Shown here one piece after another: positions 1-8,147 of a stretch of DNA of 64,000 nt (position 1 is its first letter; each line of letters opens with the position of its first letter). This DNA is from Clostridium disporicum. GTDB taxonomy: Bacteria; Bacillota; Clostridia; Clostridiales; Clostridiaceae. The stretch spans positions 1 to 64,000 of the forward strand of contig NZ_CYZX01000001.1 of the NCBI RefSeq assembly GCF_001405015.1, read 5' to 3'. The notes under the pieces are model-generated. The model searched no databases, was not told where the DNA came from, and worked only from the letters and a program-made list of their open reading frames with translations. The position numbers were made by a program, and so were the translations under genes.

Positions 1-6
1 TGCCAT
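1..6 (-). CDS. 5' end of a minus-strand gene leaving the window (probable transposase)
   Basis: Only Met-Ala is visible, because the ATG lies at 6-4 on the minus strand and the gene continues off the left edge. Its expression signals are complete: a GGAGG at 19-15 eight bases before the ATG, and a TATAAT at 43-38 preceded by TG-T (extended -10). The leader begins at a GGCTCTGTT end at 94, which resembles an insertion sequence terminus, so a transposase is the best guess. The product itself cannot be seen; any other gene would fit the codons. Confidence 0.45.
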
Positions 7-94
7 AAATATTACCTCCAATAGTGCTATTATCTATATTATAACACTATTTGTAAATTATATGCACATATCAACATTATTGTCTAACAGAGCC
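1..94 (-). mobile_element. Probable insertion sequence end (terminal repeat about 82-94)
   Basis: Read on the minus strand the segment starts GGCTCTGTTAGAC at 94, then carries a promoter, RBS and start codon within 90 bases, which is the usual compact layout of an IS left end. A related GGCTCTGTTTTAAA stretch followed by ATGTT and CATATAA at similar spacing occurs at 56737. The IS family cannot be named from this fragment. Confidence 0.35.
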
Positions 95-146
95 TTTTGT
101 AAAAGTAAAAATAGTGAGATAGTATTCGGATAAAAATAAGTAACTG

Positions 147-174
147 TTTACAAGAGATGTTTATAGTATATATT
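147..174 (+). promoter_or_regulatory. Candidate sigma-A promoter for the GATE transporter operon
   Basis: TTTACA at 147-152 and TATATT at 169-174 are separated by 16 bases and lie 28 bases before the start codon, with a GGAGAG ribosome binding site at about 192-197. The boxes are imperfect, so this is only a likely promoter. Confidence 0.4.
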
Positions 175-201
175 AAGGATTAAATTATATAGGAGAGAAA
201 G

Positions 202-1272
202 ATGAGTCAGATTAAATCAACTAGAAGCAAATGGAAGGCGATAGAAATGGTTGGATTATTTTTAGTAATCTTATCTTTTATTGTCCTACTAGTATCTCCA
301 GATTCTTTATCTGGACTTTTTGATAGTATTACAAAACAAGTATTTCCTATAGTAGTTGATGTGTTTTTGCTTAGTGAAGTTGGTGTAGCTATAATTATTA
401 GTGTAATTGTAGGTAGGATTTTAGAGAGGTTGGGGTTTACTGATGCTTTAATAAGAATTTTTATTCCTATAATGAAGTTCTTTAAAATCAATCCATCTGT
501 TATTATTCCAAGTGTTTATAATGTTTTAGGGGATATTAATGCAGCTGGGGCTATTGCAGGGCCTGTATTAGTTAAAGCTAAAGCTACAAAGGGAGAACAA
601 AAAATTGCTATTGCAACTATGATACAATCTCCACAATCCTTTGCTACATTAGTTTTAGGATTAGTAGTGTTGACAAAATTTAATATAAAAGCTTTACCAT
701 TAGTTATTGTAGCGGTATTTTTACCAATAATATTAGTTCCACTTATTTTGTCTAAAACAGTATATAGAGATACTAAAGCTGTAGACTTAGAAGAATTACC
801 AAGATTTACTCCAGAAACTAAGTTTTTAGATACACTATTTAGCTCTGCAAAAGAAGGAGCTTATCTTTTATTCTTAGTAATAATTCCAGCAGTTGCAGCG
901 GTATTTACTATGATTGGTATATTAGATTACTTTGGTATTTGGGCTATAATATCTAATGCTATGACTACCTGCTTACAATGGTTACAAATTGAACCTGCAA
1001 CAGGTATAGTTTCGATTCTAGCAAGTCCAACATTAGCTATGGCTCAATTAGCTGAGATGAGTAATGTAGCACCAGCACTTATTGTAGGTGGATTTGTTCT
1101 TGCCAATTCAGGATTCCCGTTATCAGTATTGTTCGGACAAATACCTGTAACATGGAAAGAACATTCAGATTTAAATGAAAAAGAAGCTTTATATGCAGCT
1201 TTACTAGGTGCAGCTATTAGATTAGTTAGTTGTTTAATTATAGCTTTAGTTTTGACACCATTTATAATTTGA
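202..1272 (+). CDS. Nucleoside-recognition (GATE) domain membrane transporter
   Basis: The 356-residue product is almost wholly hydrophobic, with about nine or ten predicted helices and two related halves (about 50-180 and 215-350). Each half resembles the GATE/nucleoside-recognition domain found in nucleoside permeases and in YjiH/SpmAB-like proteins. There is no signal peptide; a short charged N-terminus precedes the first helix. The start ATG follows GGAGAG by six bases. Only eight bases separate it from the downstream amidohydrolase, so the two are co-transcribed and this protein probably imports or exports that enzyme's substrate. Family assignment is fairly sure; the substrate is unknown. 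Confidence 0.7.
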   Translation: MSQIKSTRSKWKAIEMVGLFLVILSFIVLLVSPDSLSGLFDSITKQVFPIVVDVFLLSEVGVAIIISVIVGRILERLGFTDALIRIFIPIMKFFKINPSVIIPSVYNVLGDINAAGAIAGPVLVKAKATKGEQKIAIATMIQSPQSFATLVLGLVVLTKFNIKALPLVIVAVFLPIILVPLILSKTVYRDTKAVDLEELPRFTPETKFLDTLFSSAKEGAYLLFLVIIPAVAAVFTMIGILDYFGIWAIISNAMTTCLQWLQIEPATGIVSILASPTLAMAQLAEMSNVAPALIVGGFVLANSGFPLSVLFGQIPVTWKEHSDLNEKEALYAALLGAAIRLVSCLIIALVLTPFII

Positions 1273-1280
1273 AGGTAAAT

Positions 1281-2501
1281 ATGAGTAGAGAATATATTAT
1301 AAAAGCAAAAAAAATAGTAACAGTTGGTAAAGATAAAACCATAATTAATGGAGCAATGGTAATTAAGGAAGATAAAATAATTGATATAGGTAAAGAAAAA
1401 GTTATAATTAGTAAATATAAGGACCTAGATATAGAAGATTTAGGGAATCTAGTTATTACACCTTCATTAATAGATTGTCATACACATCTTTTAGAATATG
1501 CTCCATCAACAGTTTATCCAGTAACAAGCGAGACTTATAATATAGCTCAAAAAGCTTTAGTTTTAAAAGCTCTAATGGCAGGGGTAACCACTTTTGGAGA
1601 GCAAATTTGTGGCTCACCAATGACTTTATTATCAGTAGAAGACTTTAAAAAATTAGCAAAGGATTTACCTGTAAATATTATTTTCTCCTGTAATAGCATA
1701 ACTATTGGCTTTGAAGAGTTAGTAAACTTTACAGCTGTTACAGGAAATAATTCAGTAGATAAAGACAAGCTTATAGAAGATAAAATAATTAATAGTTTAA
1801 TAGAGAAAAGTGATTATCCTGGAGAAAATATATTTATAAACGCAACTCCAGCAAATTTAACAGAAGATATTGTCCCAAGAGCTGGAGAAGTTATTTATAC
1901 ACAAGAAGAGTTAGAAAATATAGTACAAGTATTTCATAGTAAAGGTAAAAGAATTGGATGCCATGTAGCAGGAAAAGATGCTATAGAAATGGCTATAAAA
2001 GCAAATTTTGATGTCATTCATCATGGCCATGGAATTACCGACGATGAGATAAATGAGGTTAGTAAAAATAAAATTTCAATAGTTGCTACACCCTTAGGAG
2101 GTACTCACTTAAAACCAAATTCACCTGAAGATATTTTAAAATTGATTCAAAATAATATATTAGTTGCTATTGCCACAGATGCATATTTACCACCATATGA
2201 AGGTGTATCGTGGCTAAATTTTAATGATAAAGAAGCAAAGGGTTCACCTGAGTTAATGATAATTTCAAAGCCAGTGATTGATAAATTAATAGGTAGTGGA
2301 TATGATGAAAATGAAGCTTTATCATTGATTACTTTAAATGCAGCTAAGGTATTAGGAATAGAAGAGAAAATTGGCTCTTTAGAAATAGGAAAAGACGCAG
2401 ATTTCATTGTTAGCAGTGGAATTCCTGTAGTTGAATTTAGTGATGCTTCTAATATAAAAAGAGTTTATTTAAAAGGGAAATGTTTAATTAATAGAATATA
2501 G
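1281..2501 (+). CDS. Amidohydrolase family protein (metal-dependent hydrolase)
   Basis: This 406-residue TIM-barrel amidohydrolase resembles imidazolonepropionase and other cyclic-amide hydrolases. It shows the metal-binding HxH (His67, His69 in DCHTH), further histidines in GCHVAGKDA (about 228) and IHHGHG (about 245), and a catalytic Asp in IATDAY (about 300). It ends with the usual small beta-sandwich (GKDADFIVSSG). The ATG at 1281 is preferred over an upstream in-frame ATG at 1230, which lies inside the transporter gene; GAAGG precedes 1281. It forms a two-gene operon with the GATE transporter. The substrate cannot be told; a cyclic amide or dipeptide-like compound is possible. Confidence 0.75.
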   Translation: MSREYIIKAKKIVTVGKDKTIINGAMVIKEDKIIDIGKEKVIISKYKDLDIEDLGNLVITPSLIDCHTHLLEYAPSTVYPVTSETYNIAQKALVLKALMAGVTTFGEQICGSPMTLLSVEDFKKLAKDLPVNIIFSCNSITIGFEELVNFTAVTGNNSVDKDKLIEDKIINSLIEKSDYPGENIFINATPANLTEDIVPRAGEVIYTQEELENIVQVFHSKGKRIGCHVAGKDAIEMAIKANFDVIHHGHGITDDEINEVSKNKISIVATPLGGTHLKPNSPEDILKLIQNNILVAIATDAYLPPYEGVSWLNFNDKEAKGSPELMIISKPVIDKLIGSGYDENEALSLITLNAAKVLGIEEKIGSLEIGKDADFIVSSGIPVVEFSDASNIKRVYLKGKCLINRI

Positions 2502-2568
2502 CCTTAAATAGGTTATATATTTTAAATGCTATAGTAAAATATAGGTTAATAAAATATTGATATTTGTA

Positions 2569-2620
2569 AGGAACCATGTTTACCAATTTACTAGAAGTAA
2601 AATAGTAGCACATGGTTCCT
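2569..2620. terminator. Bidirectional terminator between convergent genes
   Basis: A perfect ten-base stem (AGGAACCATG / CATGGTTCCT) with a long AT-rich loop lies between the amidohydrolase (plus) and the serine hydrolase (minus). T-rich flanks are present on both sides. Confidence 0.7.
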
Positions 2621-2623
2621 ATT

Positions 2624-3454
2624 TTAATTAAAAGAGCTAGAAGTGAAAATCTTTTTATTATAAATATATGAATCATATATAATTTTAGAGATTTCACTAA
2701 TTATCTTAATTTCCTTTTCATTATCTAAACCTTCAGTAAGAATAGTGAGTATATAATCTCCATAGGGTGTAAATACTATTGCTGCATCATTTTCTATATA
2801 ATCTAACTCACCAGTTTTATGTGCAATCTTTATTTTCGATGGTAACCTACTAGGAATCTTACTATTATTTCTGCAATTAGTCATAATACTTAATATTAAG
2901 TTATCATAGTGTTCATTAATACATGTATTTTTATATAATTGTTCTAAAACAGTTGCTAAATCATAGGCACAAGTGTAGTTGTCAAAACCATTTTTTATTG
3001 CATTAAAGTCCATCATCTTTCTATTTAAAAAAGAATTATTTATGGAAAGTTTCTTTATCATTACATTTATATTATCCATACCTAAGATGTTTATAAGAAT
3101 ATTTGTGGCGGTATTATCACTTTCTGTCATCATTAGATAAATAAGTTTTCCTATAGATATCTCTAGATTTTTTGAATATTTAGATATAATGCCAGATCCA
3201 CCTACCTTCATATTATCCTCTATGAGAATTACATCATCTTCAAAAATAATTCCTTTATTTATTTGATTATAAGCTTCTATTGCTATAAAAATCTTTATTG
3301 TACTAGCAGATGGAAAACTTAGTATTTCAGAACCTTTAGAATTATAATGCCATGAAATAGTTTCTGATGAGCTTAAATCTTTAAAGATTATAGAGTAATT
3401 AAAATCATATTTAGATAGAATATTAGATACTGTTTTGTAAAGTAGCTTAGTCAT
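2624..3454 (-). CDS. Class A beta-lactamase-like serine hydrolase (no Glu166 motif)
   Basis: The 276-residue protein has the class A penicillin-recognising motifs STIK (Ser51, Lys54), SDN (112-114) and HKTG (213-215). The usual ExxLN omega-loop that supplies the general base is not visible; the region reads RKMMDFNAIKNG instead, so strong beta-lactamase activity is doubtful. No signal peptide is apparent, so it may be cytosolic or exported unconventionally. GGAGG precedes the ATG by eight bases. It is divergently oriented from the class C-like lipoprotein at 3723. Related clostridial proteins are annotated simply as serine hydrolases; the physiological substrate is unknown. Confidence 0.75.
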   Translation of the reverse strand: MTKLLYKTVSNILSKYDFNYSIIFKDLSSSETISWHYNSKGSEILSFPSASTIKIFIAIEAYNQINKGIIFEDDVILIEDNMKVGGSGIISKYSKNLEISIGKLIYLMMTESDNTATNILINILGMDNINVMIKKLSINNSFLNRKMMDFNAIKNGFDNYTCAYDLATVLEQLYKNTCINEHYDNLILSIMTNCRNNSKIPSRLPSKIKIAHKTGELDYIENDAAIVFTPYGDYILTILTEGLDNEKEIKIISEISKIIYDSYIYNKKIFTSSSFN

Positions 3455-3722
3455 ATATAAGTTTCCTCCATAGAAAATTAAATTTTAAATGACTTTATAG
3501 TTATATTTTACCAAATATATTTAAATGAGTATAGAATGAAGACATTGATAATATAAATAAGAGAGAATATCACATATAGATTTTTAGATGAATTAATTGT
3601 GAAATATATTTAAGAAAAATATATTTACTATGGAATTAACGAATAATTTGTTATAAAATTGTTAAGGACACAATTTATTTTTTATAAAAGACAAAAATAC
3701 TACAGACCTATGCGGGGGAATT

Positions 3723-4997
3723 ATGAAAAAAAGATATGTTTTATTAGTAATAGGACTTACTATAAGTTCGATTTTAACTTTAACTGCTTGCAGTAGTGAA
3801 AAAACTGTAACTGATGCACAGATTAATATTATTAGAGATGGTGTAGCAGAGCAAGAAGAAAAAAGTGATAATAATGTTGCTGAAGAATCAGTTGAAGAAC
3901 GAAATATTGAACAATATAAAGTTGAACAATATAGATTTGAAAGTGAACCAGTAGAAACAGAATATAAAGATGTAGATAAAATTGTTGAAGCTGGATATGA
4001 AAATGTAGAAGAATTTTTAGACCAGGAAGCTGCAATAAGGGAGTTTCAAGGGGTAGCACTTGTAGCAGTAGGTGATGAAATAAAATTTGCTAAGGCATAT
4101 GGATATGCTGATACAAATAGAGAAAATACATTAACAACTCGTTTTGCTATTGCATCTAATACTAAGCAGTTTACAGCAGCTGCAATAATGCAATTAGTGG
4201 AGCAAAATAAAGTTGATTTAGATGAAACTATAGATAAGTATTTCCCAGATTATGAATATGGGTCTATAATTACAGTAAGAGAATTACTACAGATGAGATC
4301 TGGAATTCCTGATTATTTAAATGAAGCAGAAGTTTTTATGAGGTCAGAAGAAAGTTTAAGTATTTTAAATGATTATAGAAATAATACGTATTTTGATAAG
4401 TATGTTGAAGATGCAAGATGGTCAAAGGAATTAATTTTAAAAGACTTAAATTTATCTGATTTATATTTCCAACCAGGAGGAGCTTATGATTACTGTAATA
4501 CTAATTACTATCTTCTTGGACTTATTATTGAACAAGCAAGTGGTTTATCTTATGAAGAGTATATAAATAAAAATTTATTTGAGCCAGCTGGAATTGTGAC
4601 AAGCAGTATGAAAGCAGAAGAGTCAGATGCAAAAGGGCATGGAAGTGCTGAGTCAGGAGTAATTAAGGCAAATCCAGAGTTTACTTATGCAGCAGGTAAC
4701 ATTTATTCAAATATTTTTGATATGTTCCGTTGGATGAGAGCATTCCATAAAGGAAACATTGTATCAGATCAGTCTTATAATCAAATGGTTACAGCTGTTG
4801 ATGGATATGGTTTTGGACTTTTTGTTAATGATGGTATCATAAGACATAGTGGAGTAATAGATGGATTTAATTCAAATACTGAATATGATATTTTGAATGA
4901 TATTACTATAATAGTAATGGAAAACTCTGATGCAACTACAGGGCTTTTAGATGCAAAGTATGATACAAGTATGATACGTGGATTAATTGTAAAATAA
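3723..4997 (+). CDS. Class C beta-lactamase-like serine hydrolase, lipoprotein
   Basis: The 424-residue protein opens with a lipoprotein signal (lipobox LTAC, Cys23), followed by an acidic, low-complexity linker to about residue 90 and then a beta-lactamase/transpeptidase fold. The catalytic motifs are SNTK (Ser145, Lys148), YCN (Tyr257) and HSG (about 380), the class C/PBP4*-like set. It is therefore a membrane-anchored extracellular DD-peptidase, esterase or peptidase rather than a proven resistance enzyme. The start follows GGGGGA. A terminator closes the transcript immediately downstream. Confidence 0.85.
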   Translation: MKKRYVLLVIGLTISSILTLTACSSEKTVTDAQINIIRDGVAEQEEKSDNNVAEESVEERNIEQYKVEQYRFESEPVETEYKDVDKIVEAGYENVEEFLDQEAAIREFQGVALVAVGDEIKFAKAYGYADTNRENTLTTRFAIASNTKQFTAAAIMQLVEQNKVDLDETIDKYFPDYEYGSIITVRELLQMRSGIPDYLNEAEVFMRSEESLSILNDYRNNTYFDKYVEDARWSKELILKDLNLSDLYFQPGGAYDYCNTNYYLLGLIIEQASGLSYEEYINKNLFEPAGIVTSSMKAEESDAKGHGSAESGVIKANPEFTYAAGNIYSNIFDMFRWMRAFHKGNIVSDQSYNQMVTAVDGYGFGLFVNDGIIRHSGVIDGFNSNTEYDILNDITIIVMENSDATTGLLDAKYDTSMIRGLIVK

Positions 4998-5015
4998 CTA
5001 GACCTTCAAGGTGCT

Positions 5016-5049
5016 AAAAACACTTACAGTAAATGTAGGTGTTTTTTTA
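5016..5049 (+). terminator. Rho-independent terminator
   Basis: AACACTTACA pairs with TGTAGGTGTT (one G-U) around a short loop and is followed by a run of T, 20 bases after the serine hydrolase stop codon. Confidence 0.85.
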
Positions 5050-5137
5050 TACCTTAAAAATTGGACCTATTTGGAAGTTAGTGATATAATGTTAATAATT
5101 TGTAAAAAAACCATTAATTAAAGGGGATGTATAATAA

Positions 5138-6589
5138 ATGAACAACAATGGGGAAGAGGTCATTAATAGTATAGAAGATAGAGAGCTATTAATAGATAAG
5201 GTATTTTCAATCAAAAATGTAATAAATAACTTACAGGTTATTGATGAAATTCCTAAAACAAAGACTCTTGTTAGAAAAGCTATAAAGGTAGCTTGGCCAT
5301 CTACAGTGGAATCGTTTTTAGTTGCTATGGTATCTTTTATAGATACTATTATGGTTTCAACTTTAGGTTCATATGCTATAGCTGCAGTAGGACTTACAAC
5401 CCAGCCGAAATTTTTATGTTTAACTCTATTTATATCATTAAATATTGCTGTAAGTTCAGTTGTAGCAAGGAGAAAAGGTGAAGGTGATAGAAAAAGAGCT
5501 AATAATACATTATTTCAAGCTTTAATAATTACAGTTGGACTATCAATTATAATAAGCGCATTGGCGATAATTTTTGCAGAGCCATTTTTAAGATTTGCAG
5601 GAAGTCAAAGTGATACTCATGGATTTTCTGTAATATACTTTAGAATTATAATGGGTGGTCTTATTTTTAATGTAGTTAGTTTAGTTATTAATGCAGCACA
5701 AAGAGGTTGTGGTAATACGAAAATAGCAATGAGAACAAACTTAGCATCTAATCTTGTAAATGTAGTATTTAATTATTTATTAATTGGAGGAAAGTTTGGA
5801 TTTCCAGCTTTAGGGGTAGCAGGAGCAGCAATTGCAACAGTGTTAGGGACTATGGTGGCATTTTTTATGTCTATCTATTCAATTAGTCATTCAGATGGAT
5901 TTTTAAATATAAAATCTTTTAAAAAGAACTTTAATATAGATAAAAATTCACTTAAGAGTTTATTTTCAGTAGGTTCCTCTTCTTTTGTGGAACAAATATT
6001 TATGAGAACAGGATTTTTATTATATAGTTTAATAATTGCTAATTTAGGGACAAGCGCCTTTGCAGCACATCAAATAGGAATGAATATAATAAATATCTCA
6101 TTCTCTTTAGGTGATGGTTTAGCTGTGGCAGGTGTTGCTCTTATTGGACAAAATTTAGGTAAGAAGAGACCAGACCTAGCTAAGATATACGGAAGTATTT
6201 GTAGAAGAATGGGACTTATAGCTTCTATAATGATTTCAATTATATATGCCATATTAGGGAAGGATATATTCAGATTATTTACAAATGATCCTGATGTTTT
6301 AAAATACAGTGCTAATATAATGAGCCTAGTAATAGTTATAGTAATATTCCAGATTGCTCATGCCATATATGGAGGATGCTTAAGAGGTGCAGGAGATACT
6401 AAGTATACTGCAATTGTATCGCTTATAAGTATTACGTTTATAAGACCTTCTGTTGGATGGTTACTGACTTATCCACTTTCAATGGGACTAATGGGAGCTT
6501 GGTTTGGAATATTAACAGACCAAATTGTTAGGTTTTATCTAACAAGTCGTAGATTTAAAAGCGGTAAATGGACTGAGATAAAAATATAA
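5138..6589 (+). CDS. MATE family multidrug/Na+ exporter
   Basis: The 483-residue protein has about twelve membrane helices arranged as two homologous halves, with MATE signatures such as AVGLTTQP in the first half and HQIGMNI, then GCLRGAGDT in the second. It is unusual in carrying an N-terminal hydrophilic extension of about 45 residues before the first helix; the ATG at 5138 is used because AGGGGATG lies twelve bases upstream. MATE proteins export cationic drugs or metabolites using Na+ or H+. It stands alone between terminators and intergenic DNA, so the substrate is not indicated. Confidence 0.88.
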   Translation: MNNNGEEVINSIEDRELLIDKVFSIKNVINNLQVIDEIPKTKTLVRKAIKVAWPSTVESFLVAMVSFIDTIMVSTLGSYAIAAVGLTTQPKFLCLTLFISLNIAVSSVVARRKGEGDRKRANNTLFQALIITVGLSIIISALAIIFAEPFLRFAGSQSDTHGFSVIYFRIIMGGLIFNVVSLVINAAQRGCGNTKIAMRTNLASNLVNVVFNYLLIGGKFGFPALGVAGAAIATVLGTMVAFFMSIYSISHSDGFLNIKSFKKNFNIDKNSLKSLFSVGSSSFVEQIFMRTGFLLYSLIIANLGTSAFAAHQIGMNIINISFSLGDGLAVAGVALIGQNLGKKRPDLAKIYGSICRRMGLIASIMISIIYAILGKDIFRLFTNDPDVLKYSANIMSLVIVIVIFQIAHAIYGGCLRGAGDTKYTAIVSLISITFIRPSVGWLLTYPLSMGLMGAWFGILTDQIVRFYLTSRRFKSGKWTEIKI

Positions 6590-6729
6590 AATAAACCTTA
6601 TTATCTTTAAAGTTGTAGCGTATATAGATATTTTGAAGATATAGGCAAAATGTGATAGTATTAAGCTGAACAATATTAAGAATATAGCTTTTATTAATAT
6701 TGATATAAGGTAGAGAGGAAGAGGATGGA

Positions 6730-7638
6730 ATGAGAATAGGGATAATTGGAATAGGTGATATATGTAAGAAAGCATACTTACCAGTTTTAACAGCTAGAGG
6801 TGATATTGAATTAATTTTATGTACTAGAAATACTAAAACTATTGATGAAATAAAATCAAAATATAGAATAAATGAAGCTTATACAAATATAGAGGATTTA
6901 ATTAAATCAGGAATTGATGGAGTAATGGTACATTCATCAACAGATTCACATTTTAAAATATGTAAAACGCTTTTAGAAAATAAAATACCAGTCTATGTTG
7001 ATAAACCAATAAGCTATGATTATAAAGAAGCTGAGGAGCTTTATGAATTATCAAAGAAAAATAACACAAAAATAATGGTTGGCTTTAATAGAAGATATGT
7101 TCCAAAGGTGAAAGAATTAAAGGAACTTGGAAATCCAGATATTATTATAATGGAAAAGAACAGAGTGAATTTACCAGGTGAAACAAGGGTATTTGTATTT
7201 GATGATTTTATACATGTAGTAGATACAGTAAGATTCTTAATGGGTGCAGATTATACTGATATGTCAGTTAAGTATAAAAAAGACTCTAGGGGATTAATAA
7301 ATGTAGTGTTGACATTAACTAATGAAAATACAACTGCTATCGCTATTATGAATAGAGATAATGGAGCAGTAGAGGAAACAATAGAATATATGGCATCAGG
7401 TAAAAAAGCTGTAGTAACTTCTTTAGTAAAGACAACTAAATTTGAAAATAATAAAATTTCAACTGAAGAGTTTGGAGATTGGACACCAACACTTTATAAA
7501 AGAGGATTTGAAAATATAATAGAAGAATTTATAGGATTCATAAAAGAGAAGAATAATAGTAATAAATATATTGAAGATGCACTTAAAACTCATAAAATAT
7601 GTGAAGATATAGTAAATTATATAGAAAATAAATCATAA
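6730..7638 (+). CDS. Gfo/Idh/MocA family oxidoreductase
   Basis: The 302-residue protein begins with a Rossmann fold (GIIGIGDICKKAY) and contains the conserved DKPISYD loop at about residue 95, with the lysine typical of this NAD(P)-dependent sugar or inositol dehydrogenase superfamily. The C-terminal alpha/beta domain is slightly short compared with the usual 330-350 residues. GAGGAAGAGG lies just before the ATG. It is monocistronic, ending in a terminator, so no pathway can be inferred from neighbours. Confidence 0.82.
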   Translation: MRIGIIGIGDICKKAYLPVLTARGDIELILCTRNTKTIDEIKSKYRINEAYTNIEDLIKSGIDGVMVHSSTDSHFKICKTLLENKIPVYVDKPISYDYKEAEELYELSKKNNTKIMVGFNRRYVPKVKELKELGNPDIIIMEKNRVNLPGETRVFVFDDFIHVVDTVRFLMGADYTDMSVKYKKDSRGLINVVLTLTNENTTAIAIMNRDNGAVEETIEYMASGKKAVVTSLVKTTKFENNKISTEEFGDWTPTLYKRGFENIIEEFIGFIKEKNNSNKYIEDALKTHKICEDIVNYIENKS

Positions 7639-7654
7639 TTTATATATAAATTAT

Positions 7655-7695
7655 AAAAAGGTCTAGCTTTTCATGAAGATAAGCTAGGCTTTTTA
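7655..7695 (+). terminator. Rho-independent terminator
   Basis: GTCTAGCTT pairs with AAGCTAGGC (one G-U) and is followed by TTTTT, 20 bases after the oxidoreductase stop codon. Confidence 0.8.
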
Positions 7696-7775
7696 AGTTA
7701 AGCTTAGTAGTGTTATTGCTGCGTTATATTAAAGAATAAAAAATGGAAATATAAAGAGATAAAAGGATTAAGTCA

Positions 7776-7804
7776 TTGATATTATTACTTTTCATTAATA
7801 TAAT
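7776..7804 (+). promoter_or_regulatory. Sigma-A promoter for clpS-clpA
   Basis: TTGATA at 7776-7781 and TATAAT at 7799-7804 have an ideal 17-base spacer and lie about 40 bases before the clpS start codon. No heat-shock CIRCE or CtsR repeat was seen nearby. Confidence 0.65.
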
Positions 7805-7845
7805 TAACAATATAAAATAAATACTATGGGATATGGAGGTAGCTT

Positions 7846-8145
7846 ATGGAACCAAAGATAGTAACAAGAGAGAAAAGCAAAGTTAAAGTTAAAAAGCCTA
7901 AACATTATAAAGTAATAATGCATAATGATGATTTTACTACAATGGAATTTGTAGTTTATATATTAACAGATGTTTTTAGAAAAGATATGTTAGAAGCTGA
8001 AAAGATAATGATGGATGTTCATACGAAGGGAAGAGGTGTTGTTGGAATATATCCTTATGATATAGCTGTGACAAAGGCTTCTTTAAGTATGGCGAAGGCT
8101 AAGGAAGAAGGATTTCCATTTAAGGTAACTGTAGAGGAGGAATAA
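7846..8145 (+). CDS. clpS: ATP-dependent Clp protease adaptor ClpS
   Basis: The 99-residue product matches ClpS over its full length, with the core segment YKVIMHNDDFTTMEFVVYIL and the downstream GRGVVGIYPYDIA. ClpS binds N-degron substrates and hands them to the ClpA N-domain. The Asn-Asp-Asp (about 27-29) that forms the N-degron pocket is intact, as is the His of the HTKGRG region. GGAGGT precedes the ATG. Two bases separate it from clpA, so they are one operon, supporting the functional pairing. Confidence 0.93.
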   Translation: MEPKIVTREKSKVKVKKPKHYKVIMHNDDFTTMEFVVYILTDVFRKDMLEAEKIMMDVHTKGRGVVGIYPYDIAVTKASLSMAKAKEEGFPFKVTVEEE

Positions 8146-8147
8146 TA

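Noticed and set aside
2624..4997. Two beta-lactamase-like genes as resistance determinants
   Set aside because: The class A-like protein lacks the ExxLN general base motif, and the class C-like one resembles membrane-anchored DD-peptidase/esterase proteins. Calling either a resistance gene would overreach.
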